From positions 105,075 to 169,074 of the forward strand of contig BGZK01001334.1 of NCBI GenBank assembly GCA_005406025.1: a stretch of DNA of 64,000 nt, read 5' to 3'. The position numbers and the translations under genes are program-made. Below are positions 23,976-35,837 of this stretch, piece by piece. The stretch is from Eumeta japonica. Its lineage: Eukaryota; Arthropoda; Insecta; Lepidoptera; Psychidae. The notes under the pieces were generated by a model that saw nothing but the letters and a program-made list of their open reading frames with translations, was not told the DNA's origin and did no database searches. Position 1 is the first letter of the stretch; each line of letters begins with the position of its first letter.

Positions 23976-24750
23976 ATGCATTTTAGTAAACAAGAATTAC
24001 CTGTTTCAGGACATGATGAAGCAATCTCTTCGTTACATAAAGGAAATTATTTAGAAGTGGTAAATTTGTTATCGAAATACGATGGTATTTTCGAAAGTCA
24101 TATACAAAGTCCCACTCAGGCTTTTACGGCCTTATGCAGTAAAGTTCAAAATATTTAATCTCTAGTACTGCTCCTCTGATATAGAGCTAAATTAAAAAAC
24201 AAATACACGATGCTGATTTTATGGCGATTATTGTTGATGAAACGTCGGAGGTCAGCGGAAGGGAACAGCTCGTAGTTATATCGCGATATTTTGTAGATTC
24301 CAAACTGGTCGACCGATTTATAAAATCCGTTGACTAGTTTGGAATCTACAAAAGCGGATGTCAATTTGGATCTCACAAGTACTTTACTGAGTTCAGCACT
24401 TTTGCGCGACCTCGAAGGATACAACTGCGTTTTCCAAGTAATAGCTCAAACATAGGTCGGTACGTCAGTTGTGTCTTCTGAGCAAAACGGTGTCCGAGCA
24501 AAAATTAAAGAATTTTGTCCTTTAACCCTTTTTGTTTGATGTTCTTCTTATATTAAATTAGATTCTTTCTGAATTGTGTCAACGCGTCGGTAGAACTGAG
24601 CGATGTTTCAGTATCATTAAAAGCATAATGAAATTTTTTCACGGTAGTAGTACGAAACGATTAGCTGATTACGGACAATTCACAAAAATACCGCGCGTCG
24701 TCGAAACACGTCGGTCTTACGATTCGCGTATCGTAAATATGAGACGCTGA
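23976..24750 (+). pseudogene. hAT-type transposase remnant (DUF4371 / ZMYM1-like)
   Basis: This is a broken transposase-derived reading of the DUF4371 class (hAT superfamily, ZMYM1-like proteins). The first frame (23,976-24,158) gives GHDEAISSLHKGNYLEVVNL and LLSKYD, matching the family block G-H-D-E-S-x-x-S-x-N-K-G-N-F-L-E. Next, ADFMAIIVDETSEVSGREQL (from about 24,212) covers the catalytic-domain D-E-T-S region. Further on come VIAQT and NGVRAKIKEF (about 24,485-24,515), then FFHGSSTKRLADYGQ and ETRRSYDSR (about 24,640-24,730). Stops and frame changes separate the blocks, so it is not translatable as one protein. The dimerisation C-terminus is not visible. A 22-bp inverted duplication sits inside it (24,289-24,353). 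Confidence 0.85.
24289..24353. repeat. 22-bp inverted duplication inside the hAT remnant
   Basis: Bases 24,289-24,310 and 24,332-24,353 are inverted copies with one mismatch, separated by 21 bp. The left copy is in frame with the transposase (FVDSKLV). The right copy replaces what should be the next conserved block, so it is a secondary change. A template-switch event would produce this pattern. Confidence 0.85.
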
Positions 24751-25489
24751 TACATTGATTTAAGCTCACGTCATTCTCTATAGTTTAAAAGAATTGGACT
24801 TCACTTTATTTTCTTTGGACGTTTTTGATAATATTTTCGCAGAAAGAGATATTCTTTACATTATGCAAAAATAAAAAAAACTTTTGAAATAGCTTGCTGC
24901 ATAGATTAATAAGTTAAAAATAATCGGAAGAAATTTGAGATCAAAGTTTTTGGCCATTTATTATAACATTGTGAGCGCTTGTGGCCGGCTTAAAATAAAA
25001 CGAAATGAAAAGAATATAATATTATATATTTATCAAGTAACAGCTGAACTTTTTATAGGATTTAGCTGTTGATTTCCCACCTTGGCTCAAATTCCTATGA
25101 TCGCCACTGATTAGAGATAAACAATACATTTTTCTAAGAAGTTGGGATTCGCCTCTAGAAAAATAAAGTACAGAAGAACTATTAGTGATTTTAAATAACG
25201 CAAGAAAAGCTTAAATTAATTATATGGCTTTAGAGGTAAAGAAAAATATTATAATTATAGTCAGTACCCGCCCAACAGTCTTTTTTTATGATACATAAAC
25301 AGTGTAGAAAAATATAAACATGAATCGAGTACATGGGTCATTTACAATTCCAATTTGAGGCTGAGAGTATCGTGAGTACTTCCTTACTAATAAATATTCC
25401 TTAAACCTACAAAAAATCAAATTATTCGAAGCCGATTTTCAGCAATCTGCATTTCCAGTAGCGAATTATACCGAAAGGCTTATTAAGCA

Positions 25490-25830
25490 CACCGCGACAT
25501 CTTAATCGGCGCGGGCGCGTGTCGGCGCCGCGCCGGAAGCGATTTAAGGCTTTTGTTTTTAAAAGCCCCCTCCGCGCGCCTGCGTGGGGGCGGGCGGCGG
25601 GGGCGCCGCGCGGTCGACGCGGCCCGTAAACCAAAAGATTTCGCAGCTAATAACATAATAAGGCGGAAAGGCGATCGTTTAGGGGAATCATTTGCGAGGA
25701 TTACGGGCCGGCGCGCGGCCGCGCCTCTCGTTACGGTGGGATCCGATATTCCGTTTTCGTGGTTTTCCAAAAACGCTTCCTCTGCGTATGCGCGTCAGCG
25801 CGTGCGACGTCAGTGACGAACGTATGCGCG
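25490..25830. promoter_or_regulatory. GC islet (few GATA-type sites)
   Basis: GC-rich core at 25,500-25,720 with GCGGGCGGCGGGGGCGCCGC near 25,588. It has CCGATATTCCG near 25,743 but no TTATCG, so it fits the islet series less well. Long open frames on both strands reflect GC content. Confidence 0.28.
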
Positions 25831-26214
25831 GCGGATGAGACGCTTTGTGATTTATCATTTCGATAGTGACTCTTCATATAATTTGACATAGAATCTTATA
25901 TCGTTCATCATTATGATGAATCAGTTTATAAGGGGCTTTGATACACCAATACCACGATCTATATCTATAAAAGAATTCCAATTTAATGTATTGCACAGCG
26001 CTGAAACGATTCGTGGGAGAGTTCTTAAAAGAAACGCGAACGTCAAACTCGTGCGTCAGTCCGTAATACCCGACACGTATTTCTATACTATCGGACTTTC
26101 CAACACGAACATCGAAAAGCGATGGGACCAAGCGACCTTGAGGCCGCAAAAAGGGCACCTAAACAAGCTTATAAAGTTAGATCTATCAAAAGGGTGCGAA
26201 CGCGTGCCGAAAGC

Positions 26215-26510
26215 GTCCCGCATCGGGCGCGTTACGATCTCGGGCGTCGGAACGGCCGCTTAAGTCGGAGTTATCAGCGGCGGCCGGCCGGCTCAGATAA
26301 GCGTAATCCCGAATTCGGCGCCTGCGACTGCGGAGGCGCCGTGTGTGCCGCCGTTAGCCGCTGTACAAACGCCGTTAGCGGGTAACGCCGCTAAATAAAT
26401 CGTTAGCGGCCGCGTGAGCCGCCGCGCCGCGAGATACGGCACGCCGCCGCCGCCCGCGCCCCGCGCCCACCGCCCGCGCACTCGACGCCTACGGCGTGTT
26501 CTAAGATTTC
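26215..26510. promoter_or_regulatory. GC islet with TTATCAG and AGATAAG
   Basis: TTATCAGCGG at 26,271-26,280 and CAGATAAGCG at 26,294-26,303 face each other about 20 bp apart around a GGCCGGCCGG core. This is followed by CGTTAGCGG repeats and a GC-rich tail to about 26,500. Confidence 0.42.
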
Positions 26511-26621
26511 TGGCCGAATGCGGTTTAACCGGACACGTTATTCATTTTTCGCGTATTTCATTTTCATATCAGAAGTTCGGAGATCACCTCACCGAAACAG
26601 CTAGCGTTAAAGACTCTTAAA

Positions 26622-27223
26622 ATTTTAACTGTCTTATTCAAAGTCGCTAGTCTAACTGTAAAACGTGTTTAGACAACAGTTTAATGCGAGTTTACAAAAA
26701 AAGTCTATTCAAAAATCTTGTTTAATTTATAAACACTGTTTAAACCTCGTCTAAACTCGTTTATGGCAAAGGCTATTTAACAGTAGTCTAAGGATTGTTT
26801 TACTGAATATTTGACGTATATTGTCAAAAGTGACATTTGATCATCGTGTTTTTGTCATCAAGTCAAAGATTGATTTATATAAATTACGATTTATTAATTC
26901 GAAGCGCATTCATAATGGAAGAATTATCTGAAATTAAAGAATTTCACAAATGTTTCAATAAATATAATTTTTTTATATATATATGTAATTACATAAATAT
27001 ATACTTTTCATTACTTGGATGCCAGACTCTAAATATTTTCAAAACATTTTTTGATCAGAATGTTGCCATTATAACGCTTAAACACTGTTTTAGTTAGACC
27101 GCAGTCTAAGTGACATTTTGAATTGCTTAATGCCTAAACAGCTGTTTAAAAAGTAAACAGTGTTTAGTTAAACTACCGTTGAACGATATTTTAAATAAGG
27201 ATTCTGAATAAGGCAGTAAAAGT
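26622..27223. mobile_element. MITE-like element, about 600 bp, with subterminal GTTTA repeats
   Basis: TTTTAACTGTCTTATTCA (from 26,623) is inverted, with mismatches, at 27,200-27,221 (TGAATAAGGCAGTAAAA). Inside both ends are many copies of (A)AACAGTGTTTA- and GTCTAAAC-type motifs in both orientations. The middle is AT-rich with an 86-codon ORF of no known content. This is the structure of a non-autonomous DNA transposon with subterminal binding-site repeats. The superfamily is not determined. Confidence 0.65.
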
Positions 27224-27679
27224 GTAAAATAGGAACCCCAAGTAAAAGGTTTCCAAGTTCAACTTAAAATATTTTTAAAGCTTTAAACAATTTTAAAAGC
27301 TTTTAAAGCTTATAATAAGAACAACATTACGTCACGCACACAGAAGAAAGATGGCAGTTTTCGTATAATATGAGTCAATATTGAACAGCTCTAATCGGCG
27401 AAAATACAAGCAATTTACTGACATTACTTTACACCGCGCAAAGCTGCTACACGCTAAATGGATTAAATTCCCGTTTATAAAGAAAGGGCGCCGGTGTACC
27501 GGAGCCCTAGCCGGCGGCGCCGCCCCGACGTCAAATACGGGCCGCGGCGTGAGCGGGCACCCCGCCGACATCTGTTCATGAGAGCACTGGGAGCCGCATG
27601 ACGTAATCAAAAAAGGCTTTTTCGAACATTTAGGTATATAAAATAAGCTTATTAGTCTTTGGTATGCATTATTTTAAAT

Positions 27680-27716
27680 GAATCAATTGAATCAGCATGG
27701 CTGATTCAGTTGATTC
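27680..27716. repeat. 17-bp-arm hairpin (TGAATCA-rich)
   Basis: 27,680-27,696 pairs with 27,700-27,716 with one G-T wobble and a 3-nt spacer. GATTCA/TGAATC also recurs beside it (27,713-27,720). Too short for a typical miRNA precursor. Confidence 0.8.
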
Positions 27717-28239
27717 AATTAACTTAGTTAATTTTTTGCGAAATCTGATATTTATACTTAAAAACATATCTACTTATATAATTATAAGATAACAGTCTCA
27801 TTGAATCAAGTTTCAAGTTGAATTAAAAAATTGAAATACACATTGGATTAAATCAAGCAAAACCTACGTTAAAACAGATAACCCAGTATCGTGTAACTGT
27901 TTCAAGAGATGGCCCAATCAAAAGCTAAACTTTCTGAGGACGAGGGTCCATATGCCATGAAGTCGGTTGGTTCATGGATTGTCATATTATATTTTAAATG
28001 ACTTTTCTTGGTTACACTCGCACTTAGCTAAAAATAATTATAGAGGTAAAATTGGTATGAAACCGTCGTATTGATGCATTGCGATAGAATGTTTTATAAG
28101 ATTTTCATTAATTTGAGGATCGAATTTTAAGTTTTGCTTACGATAATCAAAATGAAATGAAACTGCATAAGTTATTTATCAAACAGATATTTAGATTCAT
28201 GAACTAAATCATGCGCCCTTGTCGTTCGATCAACCCTTT

Positions 28240-28570
28240 ACTTTGAACAGAGTCTAAAGGGCCCTTCATATCCTTTACTCAGACGGGGCCGATCTATCAA
28301 TGTTTAGGTTTCAGTCCTCAGCGATGCGATACAGCAGCGCAAAGAGGCCGTCGCGATATTTAAAGCGCACCAAACCGTAGGATGTGTAGAGAGCATCGAT
28401 AAAGGGGTTTATAAAACTGCGAGCGGGGACGTGACGTCTGGCGGGCCGATAGCGATAGGGCTGGGCGCGCGCGATAACGCCGCCCGCCGCCCGCCCGCCC
28501 GCGCCGGCCGCACCGCGACGCGGCCGCCCGCCGATGCGCGGCGGCTCTGCCGCGTTCACGTTCCTACTAA
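28240..28570. promoter_or_regulatory. GC islet with multiple GATA-type sites
   Basis: ATCGATAAAGG at 28,395-28,405, CCGATAGCGATAGGG at 28,446-28,460 and GCGATAACGCC at 28,471-28,481 lead into a CCGCCCGCCCGCC block. Four same-strand CGATA sites in about 90 bp make it one of the densest examples. Confidence 0.45.
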
Positions 28571-29259
28571 CGTCGTTAAGTCAATTACGATGTGTTTAAC
28601 GCGTGTAAATCTACTGTTCACAGGTAGAGTTTTAATATTACGTACAGGTCGCACATTCCATATGGCGTGAAAGTTAAACACAAGAAATGTTTTGTAAGTT
28701 ACATATAGAAAAGATTACAAACATCTTTTGTATTTGAATTTCACGCTGCATACGCGTTTTACTTAACCTTATTCGTTTTTTGCCTCGTACGAATTACATC
28801 AATTCTTGAGATTAATGTACAGGTCGATTTGTTCAAGACATGTATGATCGTTCGACAATATTTTACTTATTTAAATTACAGAAGATCGATGGATCATTAT
28901 TTAAGTATTCGATAGTGCATAATCATATTTTTCAGAAGTTGCAATAAGAACTTGCAACGTTTCTTTCGCAAACTTTTTATTTACTATACTTTAACTAGCT
29001 TTCTATTTGTTTAATGTAAAATGTAAACATAATAGGATAACAATAAGAACTGTGATAAATAAAGGTAGGTATATTTTAAAATGGTATTTTATCTTCCAAA
29101 ACCTCGACATAATACCGCATTAGAGTTAGATCGCTATGTTGAGTTTCTAAGTGTCGTGCCAGAGAGTAACTTTACAATCAACGATAATCTGTGATTGCGC
29201 AGGCATTGTACGAGTTGCGCATCGTGTCGTGACCGTGTCGTGAGTCGTAAGGCCGTGTA

Positions 29260-29350
29260 AGACGGTGCAGAGGGGCGCGGGGCGCCGGCGGTTATCGCGC
29301 GCCCACACCCGCCTATCGCGACACAATGTTATATTATCATCGGACGCCTG
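29260..29350. promoter_or_regulatory. Short GC islet with TTATCGCG and TATCGCG
   Basis: GGTTATCGCGCGCC at 29,290-29,303 and CTATCGCGAC near 29,313 are set in GGCGCCGGCG-type DNA. Confidence 0.42.
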
Positions 29351-29774
29351 CGACTCTTAGATAAACATTCGCATTTGTTGGGAACAATTCCTACGAATGT
29401 AGCGAACTCTGGAATAATAAAATATGTACATGAGATCTGAGCTTTGACCCGGGTTAAAGCTAACTGTGTCTATGGATACAGAAACGAGAAATGTTTCTTG
29501 TTGTTATGCGGAAATTTTGACTTGACGATTTACGATCTTCAGAATTAAAATACAAGGACTTATCGCATTATCACAGCATTAATATATCTATATCCTACAT
29601 CGGCTCGTAAAAAAGTTCTACAGCGTCCTTCGGCTGTCGCAAATGCTGAACGAGTGTAGGATCGGCAAAAGCTCGACGATATGCAAACGTGCAGCAGTTA
29701 CGAATATTGTGCATAACTCTGCAGCCTTTGACCAGTTTCAGAGTGCAGTTACATCTAAAGCGCTGTCTGTGTAC

Positions 29775-29905
29775 TCGTCGCCGGGCGGGGGCGGGCGGCG
29801 GCCGCAAAAAGACATCGCCGGGCGGGCGGCGCGCGGCGATAGCGCGTGTGCGGCGGGCGATAGCGCACCCGCCGCCCGCCGCCCGCCCACCCCCGCGTCG
29901 CTAAA
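29775..29905. promoter_or_regulatory. GC islet with duplicated GCGATAGCGC
   Basis: GGCGATAGCGC occurs at about 29,835 and again, as GGCGATAGCGC, at about 29,856. The copies lie 21 bp apart, two helical turns, in G/C-runs of GGCGGGCGGCG and CCGCCCGCCGC. Confidence 0.45.
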
Positions 29906-31149
29906 TATTATTTTGATCTATTGTTCATTTATATTTAACTGGTAACTTCGACTGAGAAGACTTTTTATAAGTTTGTTGCTATCTCTTGTTGTATCGTACT
30001 ATAAAGCGATTTCATTCACGAATCCGTTGTCCTTCTGGTAATAAAAGTGTTTTATAATACAGTCTGATTAGTTATTAAAAAAAACACGGTGTTACGTGAA
30101 GGGTAGTCGTCCTTACAAAATTTATGTTAAAGATTATTCAACAATATTTAGAAGTGGATGTATATATTTTTTGAAGCTATGAACTTGCTTTCTAAAATAG
30201 TATTTCGAAATTCATATTTGATAATACTTTGGAAATTTTTCACTTAGCTGTTTTTTATTTGTGTTAGAGATTATATTGTAATATAACAACCTTATTACAT
30301 AATAACGATATAAAAATGTAAACCCAAATCTCTATCAAAATAAATAGAAGTGTTTAAATGTATAAGAGACCTAAATATTAATTATTCATTTTACATTACC
30401 TCCAGAGAAAATAAAGTAAAGTGAAATACGGACATATTCTTTGGAGCAGATATTTTTGTTGGCATTTTCTAGGGTTCATTAGGGGCGGCAGGTGCATAAC
30501 GGCGTAGATAGCGCTCGGACGCTGTTGTAAACTTTCTGTTGCTCCTACGGAACCCGAAGCACGATAAGAGTTCGCACGTTTGTCGCATTCTTTGCTCGTT
30601 TCGAATGCAAAAGCATATTCTTATTATTGTCCTGGCATTAAGATGAAGCGTAGCTACTTGAAAATTCATAAAAAATGCCGTAAATAATTTGAGCGGAGGT
30701 GACTGATAATAAAATATTATTTACATTATTGAATGTATTGAATGTATTATTAACACTATTGAATGTAATTGTATTGCATGTAATCCGATAAGATTGAGTT
30801 TAATTAAACTTAAATTACTATTTCTTGCGAACGCACTCACTCTAGTTAATAACCTCATATCCAACCATCAAATTCGTAATAAAAATTCCTTTACATGTTA
30901 AACACTTCACAAAAACCAATTAAAAAATTGCTTAAACAAGAAATATGTACCAGAGGTTCGTGCGGTGTAAGATGTAATCAGCTCGACCAACTATCTAACA
31001 AAAATAATTACATTTCCTTGCGTGTTCTTTGGTAACTGCAAATTTTTGGAAACATAAATTTTCTGTAATATGCACATTCGAAATATTTTAGAAGCACGAG
31101 TTATTTCAGATAGTTTGCCTCGTCAGCGACGGGCGATTTGATCGACGAC

Positions 31150-31690
31150 ACTTTAATTGAAGTCAAACGAAAGCGCTCGCCGTGTGCCTCGGAGAGCACG
31201 CGAAGACCGTCGGTCACGAAGCGCGCCCCCGCGTCGGTGACGTCGGCCTCGGCAACCGTCGACTCGCACTGGGTCAGCGCGGGGGTCTGACGTCCGAGTC
31301 CCTCGATTTGAAATAAGAGGACTGTGGGAGGACATATCTCGACAGAGCGGTGACTAACGGTGGGTCGGCGGTGCGCAGCACGTGTGCCGTCTGGCGGGAG
31401 GAAGGTAGGGGAGCGCGAGGTATAATCCTGGGCAGGCGGTCGCGGGGCAAGGCTATCGGCGGAGGGGGTATGAAGGGGGCGAGGGGGTCCGCGGGGACCC
31501 GCCAGATCGTAGATTGTATGCGACTCGACGCGAAGATTCCGCGTATGGATTTATTGCGCTAATAACGAATAACTGTCGTGTCCGTGCGCAGGACGAGCGT
31601 CGTGTCCTAAGGCTCGCATTTGTTTGCGGCGGGGTATAAATAAAATCGAGTCGTTATCGACTATGGCCGTCGTGCGCGCGTCGTTGATGG
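31150..31690. promoter_or_regulatory. Broad GC-rich region with TATCG/TTATCG sites
   Basis: About 540 bp of elevated GC includes GGCTATCGGCGG near 31,452 and CGTTATCGAC near 31,651. A G-rich part (GGCGGAGGGGGTATGAAGGG near 31,458) lies in the middle. No gene is identified. ATAAATAAAATC near 31,637 and the adjoining DNA could be promoter-like, but this is weak. Confidence 0.3.
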
Positions 31691-32869
31691 CAAAGGTGAC
31701 GTAATGTTAAAACGATGTTTCAACGGTTAGGTATTTTTCTCCTTTGATGAATGTTAATTAATTTCAACCCGAAACAGGTAAGAAAAGTGTCCGTTGAGTA
31801 GTGTAACAAAATCGGTATTTATATCCGAGCAAAGGGTTGACCACTTATCGTTCATATTTTTTAATACAGCTCTCCACGCCACTTTAGTGTTAAATAGACA
31901 GCTAATATATACATTATTGTACTACTAAACATTTATAGTACATACTGAAAAATCTCTTAAGTAATGGGATCTCTACAATTTAATTATAATGCATAATAGT
32001 TTGTAATTTATGGTATAGTACGATTTTCTCACAATTCTCATTCCAGTAGTTTCGAAAATAAGCAGAAGGATAGTCAATTTTTTAATGTATTTTAAAATAT
32101 ACAACATACAACATATATTTTTGCGTCCTTAAAAAGATTCCTTTCACTGATACCCCACTGCAACGTATAATAAAAAAAAATACGAAAAGAAACATTCAGG
32201 ACAGTACACAAAACCAAAGACAGGAGAACACAGGTACTGGCATGTGATTGACAAGAATTAGTTTTTTTAAGTAGACTATATATCAGAACGTTAGCCGTTC
32301 GTAAGATGCAGCTACACAAATATAAGGAACAAATGACAACACACTGTGTACAGAATTTTGATGACAATTGTCATGTCCACAGAAATTTAGATTGACAAAG
32401 TATTTGTAGAAACACAGGATTAGGAGTTCAAATACGAGTAATCTTTGAGTTTTTAGTTTAAAATATCGAATTTAGTTTTGCCTTCGATCAGTTTTTGAAA
32501 TGGACTACTAATATGTATCAAAATGAAAATTATGTTTCCAAAAGTTTCATCTAGAGTTCATTAACTTTACAATCTGACTGCTAATTATTATTATAAATCA
32601 TTCTATAGTTGGATAAAAACCGTATTAAGAGTGCGTGTCCTTAAAGTGGGAATAACATTTAGAATTGGTATTGTGTTACATTTATTACAGGTAAATAAAA
32701 AAAATATTTTAGAATTTACACGCAGTAGATTATTATGGGCTCCAACATTCAAAAATGCGGTGAGTAGTGAGAGGTTCTGATTTGACTACCAGACATTCGA
32801 CGAGTGCGTCCGGTGCCCCACACTGCAGCCATCTTGTACGCTTCATCCATCCCGATGTCTGCAATGAGA

Positions 32870-33120
32870 TGCATCTATTCCACGGCGCGTAAAAGATAAG
32901 GAGAGATCGCCATTTTGGACGGCGCCATTTTGGTTTCGCCGGCCATATTTATTTTATTCGGGCACTAAAACCCGTTCGAAGCGCGCATTATCGTAAATCA
33001 TATAACACGGGACAGGCGATAACGTTCGCGTCCGCGGATCGGGCGGCGGCCGCGCGCGTCATTTACGATTGTTAAATGGACAAAAAAACGTGCCGAGGAA
33101 CGAAACACGGCCGTTATACG
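32870..33120. promoter_or_regulatory. GC islet with three GATA-type sites
   Basis: AGATAAGG near 32,895, ATTATCGT at 32,987-32,994 and GGCGATAACG at 33,015-33,024 span a region ending in GGGCGGCGGCCGCGCGCG. GCCATTTTGG and GCGCCATTTTGG nearby are reminiscent of Pho/YY1-type GCCAT cores. Confidence 0.4.
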
Positions 33121-33253
33121 AGACGAAGGTAAGAATTCCCGTATAAATTTAAGCTGTTTTATAAGGATTTCAACTTTTTTGTATGGGAATATGTATTGAT
33201 TTTTTATTTAATTAGTCCCGAACCAGTAATCGTTTCCAATGTTTATAGCACGT

Positions 33254-33281
33254 CAGGTTAATTACAACCGTAATTAACCTG
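33254..33281. repeat. 12-bp-arm perfect hairpin
   Basis: CAGGTTAATTAC at 33,254-33,265 is inverted at 33,270-33,281 with a 4-nt spacer. TTAATTA homeodomain-type cores lie in both arms and again at about 33,285. Confidence 0.8.
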
Positions 33282-33741
33282 AGTTAATTACCATTTATCA
33301 CCGAAATAATTCACGAACATTGATTCATACATTGTACATTTCGCTTGATTTAGCATCGACGCCATAAGCTTTCCGTTATTTTTTAAGCAATAGTCTTACT
33401 CCGTTGATCGAGGAAGTTTGCCAGGACAATAAAATAATACATTTTATTTGAAGAAATTATTGAAACGACTTCATTAGATTTAAAAAAATTGCGTAGATTC
33501 ATATTTTCAGTTAATCGATTGTAATGCATAGCCTCGTAGCGGCATGCAAAAATACTTCTACAGAAAAATCAAACATTTCAAGCAATAAATGTTTCAAAAT
33601 AAATAATGAAAGAATTAAAAAAATAAACAATAATTATACTAAATTATAATAATACTGATTAGAACCCCAGAGATTATTAAAATAAACCTGTATGATAACA
33701 TACAGACAATTTAGTGTAATAACAGCAAAAAATAATTATTT

Positions 33742-33783
33742 AATATTTAGCTAGATCAAATATATGAGATCTAGCTAAATATT
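33742..33783. repeat. 16-bp-arm perfect hairpin
   Basis: AATATTTAGCTAGATC at 33,742-33,757 is exactly inverted at 33,768-33,783, with a 10-bp AT spacer. Confidence 0.85.
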
Positions 33784-34689
33784 GAGTTTTTTACAGCTTA
33801 CATATTTACATTCTTGTCTGATATTCCACATGTAATCTTGCCAGGTGATTTTAATACGATTCCCATTATTATCGTTATCTTAGTTAATCTCGCTCGTATA
33901 AATACGTTTACAGTATGGTAACCCTGTGTTGGTGCTGCAACCAAGGCCGCCTCCTCACAAGGAAACCCTTGGATCGATGCCCTGACGTTGTTACTAAGAT
34001 GGTTTCCCTTTAACGGTTAATGGCACTTTTAACGTGCGTGCATCTTCAAAAATGAAATCCATGTTCCGCCTATAAGCCGATTTTTCACCCGTGTCGTCTT
34101 TTTTGAAGCTTTGAGGTTATCGATGTTAAATTCAGTAATTACGGTAATTAATGGTTGCGCTCTGTAGTTATTTGAATGTTATAAATTATAATTAAAACAG
34201 TATTAGTGTCGTGGTAACTTGACATCTTGTTGTATTATAAGTGTCATATTTAAGAATTTTAGAACATTATTTTGCTAATTCCTTTTGTGATTTAAAGGAC
34301 CTTAAGATCATTTCTACAAATTACCAGTTAGAAAGTGAAAAGTGTGAGACTATGAAAATAAACTGGCATGATTATCAAGAATAAAAAATATATGTATATA
34401 TAATTGAGAATAGAAATCAGCGTCTCGTTTGATGATCATGAAGACAATTCCGTTAGATGGCGCTAATGTGTTAGAGTTAGAAGTAAAATTACGCCTCGAT
34501 ATATCACTATGTTCTTGTTTAAAATTATAGTATGTATTTTATACGAATAGATATTTGTCGCTTTGTCATACTATAATATGCTCATTCCATATTGTTTCGT
34601 ATTTTCATTCCGATTCACAGTCGTTTTAAAAATTAAAAAATAATTTGCTGGAGTGATATTTCCAAATTAAATTTTAAAAAAGTAACGCA

Positions 34690-34900
34690 CGCCGCCGCAC
34701 GCGCCGTCGTGTCGACACGACCAGTCCCCGGACGGCGACGCCGCGCCGACGTATGGCGATGTTTTAAAAATCGATCTTTCATGAATCGATAATTTGCCTT
34801 CGGTCGCGCGACATCGATAGCGATCTGCCGGCAGTCGGCGGGCGGCGCGGGGGCGCGTGTCCTCCGGTTTCTCGCTAACTCCGATGTTATCGCGCGTGTT
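34690..34900. promoter_or_regulatory. GC islet with CGATAG and TTATCGCG
   Basis: CATCGATAGCGATCTG near 34,812 and GTTATCGCGCG at 34,886-34,896 lie in CpG-rich DNA. AT-rich flanks on both sides. Confidence 0.4.
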
Positions 34901-35004
34901 TTGTTTTTATGCTGATTTTTATGTGAACGAATCGAGAAGCGATCGATTGCAAATGCACACATTCGAGAAGCTGCACCGGACGTGTATGGTGGTTTTTCAT
35001 TTTT

Positions 35005-35330
35005 TTTTTGCGAAGGTATATCCGATGCGATAAAAAGATAAAAATATTTTTGAAAGCCTACAATCTATCAGTAGATCGTGTGCGAGTCGAAGGCGTCCGA
35101 CGGTACGCGAGCGGAGGGCCGTGGGCGGCCGGCAGTCGGCAAATAAATAAGTCGGTATCCGCGCATCTCGCGATACGCCCGATAAACAATAGATTTATAC
35201 GCCGACGCCGCGGCCGCCGAACGCTCACGTGGGGCCCGTCATAAATAAAAACCGAGACAGATGCTTATCGCGGGGTTCCGTCGTCCGCCGCCGCCCGCCC
35301 CGTCCCGCGCCGCGCCCGCCCCGGAATGCC
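35005..35330. promoter_or_regulatory. GC islet with four GATA-type sites
   Basis: TGCGATAAAAAGATAAAA near 35,027, CCCGATAAACA at 35,178-35,188 and CTTATCGCGGGG at 35,264-35,275 lead into a CCGCCCGCCCCG block ending at about 35,325. Confidence 0.42.
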
Positions 35331-35492
35331 GAAATTGGCTAAGGCAGTTATTGATGGAATCCGACGGTTCCTAGAACATACGGTGGGAATCGGCGTATCG
35401 GAGTATCGAGCCTGTTATAAATTTGGTCCGATCCAAGTTTGGACAGACAGGAGTACGCGGTCGTAGTGCGATCGCGTGATGCGAGGACAGAT

Positions 35493-35528
35493 CACCCATT
35501 CAAATGAAATAATTCATTTGAATGGGTG
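35493..35528. repeat. 16-bp-arm perfect hairpin with 4-nt loop
   Basis: CACCCATTCAAATGAA at 35,493-35,508 is exactly inverted at 35,513-35,528. A further AGAT/ATCT pair could extend the stem past a 2-nt bulge. CATTCAAATG contains a CATTTGAATG-type palindrome. Confidence 0.85.
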
Positions 35529-35837
35529 TTATCTACTTTTCCTTATAGATACAGAACAAAAGAAAATTTCAATAGAGTAAGAAAAAACTATGTTCATTAA
35601 GCTATTGTTGAATCAAATAAAAAATAGCTTCATTTCAGAGGTAATAGCATTACACTTGACATACGTCATCAATAAATTCTTTTCGACATTACCACCAATT
35701 TGAAATGTTGAATCACTATGAGAAGAATGGCCAAGGAACTCAAGACTTGCTCGTTTCTTATTCTTTGATACAAAGCATTAGGTGTTTAATAATTTCGTAC
35801 GGCATTTAGTAATAACATGAAGCAATCTGACAGCCGA

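Larger units (their letters stand above)
24751..26621. other. Non-coding DNA with two GC islets
   Basis: 24,751-25,480 is AT-rich with nothing recognised. The 116-codon ORF at 25,913-26,263 has no known domain. Islets at 25,490-25,830 and 26,215-26,510 are listed separately. Confidence 0.5.
27224..35837. other. Long gene-free stretch with many GC islets
   Basis: There is no convincing gene in 8.6 kb. GC islets occur at about 1-1.5 kb spacing and are listed individually. The DNA between them (for example 27.6-28.2, 28.7-29.2, 29.9-31.1, 31.8-32.8, 33.1-34.6 kb) is AT-rich. A small GC block with CTAGCCGGCGGCGCCG (27,480-27,560) lacks GATA-type sites. Confidence 0.55.

Noticed and set aside
25913..26263. 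116-codon plus-strand ORF
   Set aside because: No recognisable domain. It runs from AT-rich DNA into a GC islet.
31630..31660. TATA-like sequence in a GC-rich region as a gene promoter
   Set aside because: No downstream coding sequence was identified; TA-rich strings are common throughout.
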